The position numbers and the translations under genes were made by a program. 64,000 bases of DNA from Triatoma infestans (lineage: Eukaryota > Arthropoda > Insecta > Hemiptera > Reduviidae): the NCBI GenBank assembly GCA_011037195.1, contig JAAEAF010006912.1, positions 18,262 to 82,261 on the forward strand, written 5' to 3'. The notes under the pieces were generated by a model, which was not told the DNA's origin, did not search any database, and worked only from the letters and a program-made list of their open reading frames with translations. Of this stretch, positions 22,570 through 34,500 are shown piece by piece; position 1 is the first letter of the stretch; each line of letters begins with the position of its first letter.

Positions 22570-25500
22570 GCGCGCCAAACCTCAGAATCGCTTGTGAGCA
22601 GTGTTCACATGGAACAATGTAGACGTCGCAGTGGAAGGCAAGTATAACCAAGAGAGTGATGTTTCCCTTAGTTTACCTTTCGTTTTGCAAGGAATTGTAG
22701 GAATCCAAGAAAAAGCTCCAAGAAAATCTTGGACTGCTTCTGTCCGTAATATTTTACAGTGTAGGGTGTTTATTTTCTTTTGAGTCTTTTCCACCACATA
22801 AGGGTCAGAAGCATTCAGTCGGCCTCATCGTTTCCTGGCCGTATGCTATTGTATTTCGCCAAGAACACTTTCCGGCTTCAGCAACAATCTTTTTACTGAC
22901 GTATTTCGGCCCCCAAGGCCTTTATGCAGCCTGCTGCCAGAGAAGTTGCAGGTCCTTCTGTAGATTTGTCCTTGTTCTTAAAATATTAAGCTCAACTTAA
23001 AATGGCAAAGATTTCAGCCTGAAAGACTGAGTACATCCACGAAATATACTGATGCAGAAGCTACGGTTCCTTTATAGAAGCTTGCACTAATCAAGACCCA
23101 CGCCAAGGAGCCATCTTTGGAAAAGTATGATTTCATTTCTGCTCGTAGACATTATCGTGGTAGAATCCCGTTAATGAACTCTCTGTGAAGTTAGGTTCAG
23201 TATGGTGAATCGAAATAATCTACTCCCATACACCATAAAGAGATTTTATTCAATTCCCCGATTACCTTCATAACTCCTCGGATTTATAAGCGAGTTGTAA
23301 ATTGTGAATGCTCGTTATCGTTATGTCATTGTTATAGAAACTTTTTCAATATAATAATAACTCAAAAAGAAAAATATTATCATACAATAACAAATTGTTC
23401 AATAAAGATATATAGCAAATTTGTTATACATCAGATTACGTATTTTATATTATAGACCCGGCTTAGAATAGTTGTGAATTTCATTGATAGTTATATATAT
23501 GTATTCATTATTATTGATTCCCTTACCTCCTACTTGGATCTACAGAGGTTGTCCTCACTAGAACGCTATTTTGCGAAGGTTGATAACCTCCCGTATTATT
23601 CTGTGATTGCCCTCCTATGCTATTCCCACCCTGTTGCCTATTAATGAAAAATAAATTTCATTCTTGCATCCAAAGAGAATCATCGCTATTTGTGACGAAT
23701 TCTCATTTTAAAAAGATTAAGACGGATACCTGATTTGCCTCATGGACGAAGAAGGAGGTACAGGCGGAGGCGGAGCTGTGGACGGCAGATAATCATGTCT
23801 TGGCGAATCTGGCAGGCCGTTCTCTACTATTGCAGCTCCTTGTGCTGACACCATAACCGGAGGAGTGTTAGCTGAAGTCGGCTGAGGAACACTATTCGAA
23901 GCATTACTACTACTGCCAGAACCAGTTCTGTCTGTGCCAGATGGTGCTGTCGATACTGTTTATTTGGATAAATAATATTCATGTTAAATGTTTTTTCTTA
24001 ATGTACGAACAAAACAAATCGATCAGTACGTATTACAGAGAAATAAAATTTACCATTAGGTACAAGTGGTATTGCCAATCTTGCATTAACAGCAAGTAAA
24101 TGATCTCTTCGCTGAATGAGACTGTTTACATGTTCTTCCAACTGATGATTTTCAGCCCTCAGCTGATGTAAACAGGAAAGAAGAGAAGCAACTGAAAATG
24201 AATAACAAGTATGGAAGATATAAGTTTTTATCAATAAATATAGTACATCTGAAGTTTATAAATAATACTTTATGAAGAATCTAGTAGCTATCACTAATTC
24301 CCTTGACATCCCTTGACAAATATTATAATGATAATCAATCACAAACTTAATAACTTATTAAGATTGCACTTGTTATTTCCTCTGACTCTGTAGGAGGAAG
24401 TATTGCGACCGTGTTTTCTGTGACAGTTAGACGTTTGAGCCCGCCTAAAACGTTCCTTATATTTTACTTTCTCTTACTGTTAGTAAGAGCTTTTAAGGGC
24501 TTTTAGGTGAGGAGTGGGGTTATGTTTTCCTCTAAAGTGCTATCATAGCTGATTATACAATTCTACCATCTAAACAAAATTAATTAGAAATAAATAGATT
24601 GACAAAATTCCGAGTTTCAAGAAAATTAGTAAACCAGAAATGCGTTTTTACTGAAGTTTTTGCGTTTTCTCCATAAAAACACTGGCGAATTTCATTAAAT
24701 TTGGTATACTAACTTCAAATTTGTCACGTACAATTGTGTAAACTGCAGTAAGAGAAAGTTGTTTGAGTGTTTCACATCAGAGCTTTTTTTTTTTTTTTAA
24801 TCGAGTCAAATTTTTGAAATTGAGTTCTCACCGTAAATATATGTTTTGATATACCTGGAGGTACGCTCTGAATCCTTAAAAGTGGATGTTAGAAATTGGT
24901 GTATGATCATTGAAGTCGACAACACAAAATCCCAGAAAGCAGTCTAAAGTATGGTAGGTGTTAACCAGGAGCCGTGACAAAAATGTTCTGGTAAACAAAA
25001 TCGATAGACCATAGAAGTGTAAGTATTTTTTAAGTTGTTTTTTTGTTTTTGCGATTTTCTGGAAAATGTCCAACGAATTCTTTAGGCTTTCCTCTAAAGT
25101 GCTATTGTAGTTTATTATAAGGTTTTATCATCTACATCAGAGCTTCTTAAAGTGGGAGTCGCAACTTAATTGTATGGGGTTGCGAAATGTTTGGTAAATC
25201 AAAATAAGTTAATGTGTCTGGACCCGCAAAAATCGATACTAATTTAAAGTCTCATGCATGCATCAAACATGAAAGTATTATTCACTAAAGGCTTTGCTTC
25301 AAATACCTTAAAGATAAAGACTTTTGTTAGATTAACTGTCGGTACAGTTTTACCGTCATTCTTGTTTTAGAGTTTGCAGTGTTTGTTGAGCATGTTCTAC
25401 ATTGCGGTAAACAATAGCTTAATTAAGAAAACAAACTTAATATTTTTTCCTTACCACCATTCTTCAGTTGGTATGTAGATATAATTTCACTATCACTGGA

Positions 25501-28500
25501 TTATATTTTCAAATACATTATGGAATTTTAAAAATTTCATTTCAGAAATAGTTCATTTTTTAATTACTAGTGCAAATGAATGTTTTTTGTGATTTCCTCG
25601 AAAACATTTTCTTTAAACTTGATATACGATAAACTACAGATACTAAGGACCTACAACTTTTATTTGAAACAGTTCCCCGAAAAAATTCGTCTTTTGCCCC
25701 CTGCCCTCGCATTTGATAGTAATTGCCGCAAAAGCGTTGATCTATAAACTGAAAAAGAGCTATATTCTTGAAAAATATTTTGAATTATTTACTGTGTTAA
25801 AGTCAATTACAAATTTATTTGGAATTGAAATAGCAAGTAAATAGTTGTGAGGGGTCTCCTGCGCCCTCGTCGCCGGGGCTGGTAACCGGTCAATTTTGGA
25901 TCGGGCTAAAGGAGACATATAAATACCGGAGGGATTAAATAGAATTGTAAATAGTGAATACACGAATCCTGTAAATAGGAGAGGGTACGGAGGCACTAAA
26001 CCGACGAGGGTGTGGCCAATTCGGCTTTTGTCCATTGTAAATATTGTATTATAGTGTATATAGCTGTGTTGTTTACTGTGTTTATTTCATATTTTAATAT
26101 ATTTATTTATTATGATATTTCCTGAAAAAACAAAAAGATCTTACAATCGTTAAACTTGTTTTTGTATCATAATGTCACTAACGGAGGTAAGCCTAGAGAG
26201 AGAGGGAGGAAGACATATTTATGAGGGAGGAAGTACCGATTTGAGATTGGTCAGCCAGTTTGGGTGTTGAGAACGCATGGTCCTTTACAGAAAGCAGTTA
26301 TCACTTCTATTATGTCTGTGGACAACACATCTTCAAGTGAAGAATTAAAGCATGTATCAGTAGAATGGACCGAAAATGATGGCTTTCAAAGGGAAAACTG
26401 TTTCTATTGTGATGTCTTTCCGCGATCTCCCGCTACTGATGTTACACCGGTGAATAGGAACAGTGAATTGCCTATTGAAGAAAACATTCAAGGCAGTTGC
26501 TCGTGTTTGACTTTAGACTCCGAACAGGTTTCTGGGAGTGTAGAGCAGCAAATTGGAACGCTTCGTCTAAAGCAGTTTGCAAGATATGCAAGTTATCGTT
26601 TAAGAATGAAAGAGGCCTTGGCATACATATTGCTAAACGACATCCTCTGCAAGCTAACGAGAATATAGTTAACAGGTTAAATCCGCAAGGAAAGGCTATT
26701 AAAACTCCCATTGTTTGTAATAATAATTTAAAACTGGAAGTCAGTAAATGGACCACAAGGTTCCATGAAATTTTGGAGAATGTGAAGAATAATTCTTTCG
26801 AATGCAATGTATTTGATAACGCTATGAAGGAGTTCCTTAAATTTCTAAGAGAGGCTAATTGTTTGCTCCCAGGATCACAGCATCCGGCAGTACGATATTA
26901 TAGACTGCGTAAGAAGAAAAGTGTCACGTTGAGCCGAAAGGGAGAAAGTGAAGTATCTAACCCGCAGAGAAACCGAAACGAAAATGGGAACTCTATCGTA
27001 TGAACTTGCACAATATAATATTATAATAGGCGGAAGAAAGTAGTGCAGGAAATCATGAATGCCGATAAGTCTAGACAGTGTCCTATAAGTACTGATTTAG
27101 CAGAAAACCACTTCAGAACAGTTTTCGAACAGGTAAATTCGAAAAGTCGAATTTCATATGAAGTATCGCCGTCTAATCCTGATGTAGTTTCTATAGACAT
27201 AGTCAGTTCTAAAAGCAATAAATCAACACCTTTAGACACAGCGCCCGGACCTGGTGGAATGTTAATGCGTACGATTAAAGATCTTCAATTGGCTCAAATT
27301 TTAAAGTCAGTAATTGAGATTATTTTGACAAGTTCTTTTGTAGGCCTTTACGTATTGGTCGCACGTAAGTGTCATCATGGAGGCCCATTACTATATACGC
27401 GATTATACGTCGTATTTTAGAAAAAGTCTTGGATATTGAACTGCGACGGCAGATTTCATTCCATCCTTGCCAGCGAGGCTTTGTAAGGGTGTTCCTGGGT
27501 GTCATGTAAATGCAAGGATAATCGATGCAATGATGAAGAGCGCCAAGGATAAGAAGAAGGAAAGCGCAATGGTCTTCTTGGATGTGACCAGTGCATTCGA
27601 CAGTATCGGGCATGCCCATATTGCGAGAACCTTGGAGGCTAGAGGCATTTCACCAGAGTTGAAGGATAGCGTAACTTCACTCCTATGTAATAACTCGATT
27701 AACATTGTTTCTGGTTATAAAAAGACTAATCCTATTCGAGTATTACGAGGCGTACCTCAGGGAGGACCGTTGTCGGCAACCCATTAATCTATGTTGACCA
27801 CCTCTATAAAGAGTTATGTGATCCACGCTTTACCAATTTGGTTATAAGCTTCATGAAAATCAGAGGGGCGTGATATTGACTGGTTTTGCTGATGATTTGG
27901 CTATAACGGCGAACAGTGTAAAAGCGGCAGAAAGGGTTATAAATGCCATCCAGAGGTTGCTAAGGGAGACTGGACTTAATATAAATTCCAGAAAGAGTAT
28001 AGCAATAGTTATTAAAGATGTTAGCTTAATAAAAGAGGTTTTGTCTCTAGAAAATGGCGATAAAATACAATCCATTGAGGAAGATGAGACCATTAAATAC
28101 CTGGGCTGTATATCTTTCCAACCATGATTTATTCTTTGCAAACTGCACCACTTGGGACAGCCTTGCTGGAGGGAACGGATATAATTATCCGAAGGAGTGC
28201 GAAGGCTATGCTAGGGTTACCAGTGAATACCTCTACTGAGATGTATGCTCCTCGTCGACATCGAGGTCTTGGGCTGCTACGCTGTCAATGGGAAGCCCCA
28301 TTACAACTTGGTCCATAGCGTAGAAGTTATCAACGGTTCCTGATTCCGTCTATCAAACCTGTTTTGACTACAAGGCGGAAGCAGTTGAATGAGCTAAACG
28401 TCTGAATATGAACTTGCTTGAACAAGATGATAGGCCTAGTATAAAGAAAATCAGACGAAGTTTGCGCGACGAGGCTTTTGAGAAATGGGCAAAATGTAAA

Positions 28501-31500
28501 TGGCAAGGTATCGGAGTCCATCACTTTCGCGATAACCCGAAAGCTAACAAGTTCATCTTCAACAAAACACTTCTTTCCGGCTCAGAACCAATGCCCTAAA
28601 ATTAAATGTTAATCATGCTTCACTACGTGGTGTTCCTGGAGCTGGTAGCCAAGCTCCAGAAGATATTGGGCCCCTCTGTCGTAAATGCGGCAGGGAGAAT
28701 GAAACACCTTCCCATGTGTTAGGTAGTTGCCCCCAGATAATATGCTCCTTGTGACACGCCGCCACCATAACACCAAACATAGAATAATGGAGCTTTTGGC
28801 GGAGAAGGGCTACACATGTCTGGAGGAGGCGTATGCAGTTGATGACGAAGGTTCCACTAGATTCGCCGACATTATTGCCTTTCACCAGAGTAAGAAGCTT
28901 GCCTGGATTATAGATCCTACTATTCGTTATGAAAATAACGATAAGAACCAGGTCGGAAAAAATAAAGAGAAGCAGAGCATATACAATAAATGCATAAGCT
29001 TCTTTAAGGAAAAGTTTCGAGAAGATTTTGATGAGAGGGAATTTCACGTCCGTGGATTATGGTTTGGCTCTCGCGGTACTATACCCGAGCTGACTGGCAG
29101 ATTTTTTGACGAGGTCGGAGTAGACAGAAATCACTTGACAACCTTGGCAGAATCAATTACATCTGATTCTCTAGGAATTTTAAACTTTCATTTATATGAA
29201 CGATAAATCAATTTAGGTTTGAATTATTTTAACTATTGTATTTAGAATTACGATATTAGCTAGTGTTTGATTAATTCTTTCATATTGTATATACTGTTTA
29301 TATTCTCTCTCTATTATAATGTTTTCCTCCATTATTTTATTTTTATTAAATTTAAATTTGATTTATATATTTAAACGATATCTTTTCTGATTGATAAGAA
29401 TGCTGTGTAAGTAGCAACGCAATGTAGTTGGTGCAGCCGCTCTTTTGTTCTGAAGTGTTTTCCTTCCTTCCTTGCTACAAAAGTTTTTGTTCATAAAAAC
29501 AGTTTTATTTAAAGTAAATACGGATCGTATTCTTCAAAATTGAAACCTTCTATCACTTTCATCCTCTATCTACAAGCATTTCAATTGGATGACGGAACCA
29601 CTCTCTGGTTTTGAGGCGAAAAACCTTTCGCATCCTAATCGCACTGTTCCATAATTTACAAAGTGCCATCCTTTGAGAAATTAACCTTACATTGGAAAAA
29701 AATCGCAATCAGATGCTGCAACTCCGGGGGTATGGACAGGATGAGACATGACGCCCATTACCTCCAACTCTAATAATTTTATCGGAGCCAAACGCGCAAA
29801 GATGGGCGGGTGCGTTATCATACTGCAGAATAGCTTTACATTTCGGTTTATTAAAATAGGTTACCTTTGCCTTTAAGACTTCATAAACGCTATCCATTTG
29901 TTCAGCATAACGTTCAGAGTCAACAGCTCTGCCGTCGGAACAAATTCTAAATGCAAAAAAAAGCCGGTGCTCTCTAAAGGCAATGTTCCTCCAAAACCAA
30001 AGCATCACTATTTTCTCGAACCGATCTTTGATAACTTCTGACTGGCTCAGCCATGGCTCCGCTTGTTTGGATTTTTAAAAAATATCCACTTTTCATGACT
30101 TGTACTTTTTCTTTTCCAATACTGGTCATCCTTTGTATTTTGAAGCAAATTTTTGCACTCACTGAAAAGCTGACAATTCAAGAGGATCTGATCTTGATCC
30201 TGAATTCGGATATCCAGGTTTTTGAGATGGGGCTCGCCATAGCGTTTGAAGCCCCTCAATGGCAGACGTCCTGCTTCTCACATTTCGAATCCTGCTTTAC
30301 GTATTCAAGCAATTCCTCATCATCGACTATCAAAGAACGATCTGAACTTGGCTCATCTTGAGGGCTGGTGTCCCTACTTTTGAAACTTTTAACTTTTTGA
30401 GCTGCGTGTTTCAGTGACTCTCCTACCTCTGCACAAATTTCTTCGGCTGCCGGCTTTGCACACTTTTTTCTAATAATATCTCAATGACGAATCACTACTT
30501 TTTCTTCGGATATTTTGGTACGGATTGTATAGCAAATGAGAAGTAAAGACGTTTGGGTACATAACTGAATAAAGGATGAGCCAAGGTAACACTGATAAAA
30601 AATTATATAAATGAAACCAACAAATAAGATTTATTATCTGACTTCAAAGGTCTTCATGTTTTCACAAACTTTTATAGCAAACTACTTATAATTTAATTTT
30701 CAGAATCTTTAATGAGTAATTGCTGTGAATAAGAACATAAGAACTTCAATAATATTCTCACCATTTTTCGTGTGCACTATGCATATACTACTTGGAGAGG
30801 ACGCAAAAATTTGTTTTGGTTCAAAGGGGGGTTGCGACTGCAAAAAGTTTAAGATGCATGATGTACATAATATTAATAAGAATTTAATGGATTATTAAAA
30901 TTCAGAGTTTGAAAAAAAATCGATTCAGCGGAGTCCCGCTTTTTCTGTCTAAATATATATAATTTCTATATAATTATATTTCGAATGCTCATATGTACAT
31001 TTTCAGTTATATGTGTAACAGCAACCAAAGAGAGTGAAGAGAAGAGAAACGAACCCAACCACTCTCTCGGACTGGAGTGGGAGACTCATATATATAGAGC
31101 GACGGACAGTCCACGGGGATACAGTTCATACTACTGAGTTCATACAGCCAATCACTACGCGTCATTACACATTTTCCACTCTACCATTCAGTATCATTAC
31201 AAGTGTCAAGTCCAGGCAGACAGGGTCACTCATTATTATTATTATACATAGTTAACCAGTGTTAACCCAGTCATCATCAACCAGACCCAAATTCTCTCCA
31301 CCTAACTCATCCATTATATATGTGAAAATTGTTAACTGGGTAATACCATACAAATAAGTAAATCAAAACTAGTAAATTGCAGTAAGAGAAAGGCGTATAA
31401 GTGTTTCACATGAGATTTTTGAAATACTTCAACCAATCAAATTGCCTAGTACAGTTATACATACCACATGCATTATGTTGCTGTAATTTGCAACGTTGCT

Positions 31501-34500
31501 GCAATTTATGAAGGTTTGGAAGATACCAACTGACAAAAATGTATTGAATACTTTGTGACTGCCAATAATTTAAATTGTAACTTTTCAAACAATAATGAAA
31601 AAAATAATTTATAAAACAAGTTCCGTTGTATTTAAATACTGATATAATATTTATTTATTTAAACAAGTAGAATAATATCAATGGAATTATGGATTTAATC
31701 CCACTACAGTTGGTATTTTTTACTCAGAATTTTAGGTAGATTATTAAATGGGTATTTTTTAATCTAGGCGTAAAATTATCAGTAACTTGTTATTATTAGT
31801 GATAATTTGCATTAATATATTCCATACACTTACTATCAAAATGCTGCGCCTGTTCCATTAAAAACTGAGATCCTTGTTCCCACTGGCGTTCCAATAACTG
31901 TTCTAAAGTCTGCGGCATATTAGTTTGTCCCCAGCCATGATTGTTACCACCCGTGCTAGATGTATTTCCAGCTATTGCACTTACAGAAGAACTGCCACCG
32001 CTTCCACTACCATTTGATAGATTTGTACTGCTGCCGTTGTTCAATCTTGGCGGCTGAAATTTTATCAACTTGGGGTTTGTCCAAGGTGGTATACAGATAT
32101 GTTAGTGATCTTATCATATAAATTATGATACTTGTCTTAGAGAGAGGTTTTTCTTTCTTTGTTTCTGTTTTAGTTTACATATAAAGAAAAAAATAAAAAT
32201 AAAATTACGGTCCAACTGTTTTTCTTTCTCTTATTAAAGTAAGTGTAAACAAAAAATCAACACTATTAATCAAGTAATCTTATAAGAGAAAGGCCAATCT
32301 TGATTTATTGGGTATTTCAAAAATACAAGAGAAGTGTGTGGGAAATAGTATTTCTTATTTGTTACTTTTCTTGACTAAAAATTTCAGCTTCTCACTTCAG
32401 TGTTGGATGTAAATATGCTAGCATGAAAGTAAAAATTGGGGAATCTCAGAGAAAACAAAAAAAAAAAATGATAGAAAATAAAGGGCGAGGTCTTTCGTCT
32501 CCGATTAAAAAATTAAAGGAAATTCCGATAAAAATGGCAAAACGGGTAGCGAGACACCTCATGAAAGTTTTGTGTTGTTGCAGAGTAGAAAAATGAGCCT
32601 TTTCTAAAGCCCGCACACTATCATAATGTCCAACTGTGTTTTTCTGTTTATCTGTCGCTTTAAAAATCGTTTCAGACTTAAAGTCGTTTCAAAGTTAAAT
32701 TATTTTGTCTTATTTTTTAACACTCTTTTTTGTCAACTATTGGAGCATATTATACATGACTTAAATATGTCAATATGTCTGTTTAATCTTTTAAATTTTT
32801 TAAATTAATCTTTTGACATAAAATAATGTGTGGTATGACTAAAAATAGATCATGTACTCATCCAAATTTGAGCAGATATTCAACTTTGGGAAGGATTTAC
32901 ATTTAATATCCAAAACATTGAACATTAAACAAAAAACTGGCAACTTAAAAGCAAGATAAAAAAAAAGAAGAACAAAACGATGAGTAATCTCGTTTTAATC
33001 CTAAAAAAAATTCCATTTTATTCAAATTAATTAGAGCATGGTCTCTAATCTAATTTCTTTCTCGCTCACAAAAACTAATACAATTAACAACAGCTTTTGT
33101 AAAACTTTAAGAAATTTAAAACCTCTTTCTTAATGCATTTTACTTTCTTTTTTTTGAGATTTTTGTTATGTAAAGCACATTTTAATCAACTATTTTATGA
33201 TATTGTACATTATTTGACTCTGGTAGACTCCTAATTTGAGAAGAATACATTCAAACAGATGAGAATTTACCAGTTTTTATTCTTATTTAATAAAAGTATG
33301 TACCCTACCAAATTAGCGCCTGTGTATAAAGCTCACTAGCTCTTTTTTTTCTTTGCCACCAATGCTTGGCATGAGCTTGAGTATGTAATCATTATCACCC
33401 AATAAATAATTTTAATCAGTAATTAATAAGTTTAACAGAGTCAGTGTAAGAGTTTTTTTTTTATAAAAATAGATGCTATTATAAAACAAAAATTGTTTAT
33501 ATAAAAAAAAATCTTATAATTTAAAAAACTAAAAATAAAATTGTACTTAATATAAAATTTGCTAATACCTGAGGACCCACAAGATGATTGGTTGCAGGTT
33601 CCGAATTAAAAACAGAATGTGCCACCATTTCTTGTGATAAAGTGTCGCACATCTTCTGAGCCATAGCAGATGTTGGATTCAATTGGTTGCCAAGCATATG
33701 AGCTGCATTGAGTCCAGCCGTCTGCATTCTTTATTTTAGAAAATAAAAAAAATAACAAATATTGGTCCTTTCATAAGGTATAAAACTAAATTTACAATCT
33801 AATGTCAAAGGAACTCTACATTTTGTCATAATATTCCACCAAAAAGATGTGAATTGCTTTAATTTTTTATTATATTTAGGTGAACCCATATTAAACAATA
33901 AAAAAAAAGATAAAAAAAACAGCACAACCCAAGACGGTCCTGCCACAGAACGATTTTTTTGGTATTGCGGGTGTGTGAACGACAAGTCATTCGGCACCCA
34001 GGACCTGTTGACTGACATACAGAAATTGCCCGCTTATTTCACAATTGCTGGATAAATACCGTGCCAGTGTTTAAACCAATAAACTTTATTTCTGATAATA
34101 TAAGGCAGTATCTTAAAGCAAATGAAGAGTACAGGATTCTGAAGGAAGTAACTCTGTCTCTATTGTTAACATTTAGTTAGGTATCACATATGCCAGATAG
34201 ACCAAATAACTTTTATAAAGTTATTACACATCCAAATATTCCATATATTCAACTTTTTTAAAATACATGCGGATTCAAGTATATTCTAACATGCACTTAA
34301 ATATAATATTGTAACGCAGCCAGTGGTGCCATCTAGGAGAGAAGCAGGTACCTAAAGTTCTCCTAGTGGCAGCTGGGAACGCTGGCGGCGCTCTAGTTCT
34401 CTCTAGAAGAATCCCCACCGGTATAAATAGTGGGACCGCAGAGAGTTGAGAGAGTTTTCCAGTTACGAACGAAGTCACTAGTTTGTGAAAAGTGTATAAA

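Larger units (their letters stand above)
25138..30860. mobile_element. hAT-like insertion block containing nested elements
   Basis: The left end CAGAGCTTCTTAAAGTGG (25138) and the right end, inverted from 30860 (CATGCATCTTAAACTTT), are similar, and both are followed by a GTCGCAAC block. The flanks ATCTACAT (25130-25137) and ATGTACAT (30861-30868) match at 7 of 8 positions, fitting an 8-bp hAT duplication. Joining the flanks restores a dispersed-repeat copy. No hAT transposase is recognised, so it is probably non-autonomous. The R2-clade LINE and the mariner remnant lie inside it. Confidence 0.6.
24360..31411 (+). repeat. Dispersed repeat copy split by a 5.7-kb insertion (24360-25137 and 30869-31411)
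   Basis: Two forward copies lie in tandem. The second starts near 24780, and its CCTCTAAAGTGCTAT block and the following AT-rich segment run up to 25137. It resumes at 30869 with AATATTAATAAGAATTTAA and the GTTTGAAAAAAAATCG block, in the order seen at 60600-60720, and ends at 31380-31411 with GCAGTAAGAGAAAG and a GTGTTTCACATGAGATT box. Confidence 0.65.
24192..31833. other. AF10-like intron 12 (7.6 kb), largely mobile DNA
   Basis: The longest intron of the gene. From low to high coordinate it holds a dispersed-repeat copy (about 24360-25137), a hAT-like insertion carrying an R2-clade LINE and a mariner remnant (25138-30860), the continuation of the interrupted repeat (30869-31411) and a candidate solo LTR inside that continuation. 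Confidence 0.75.
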
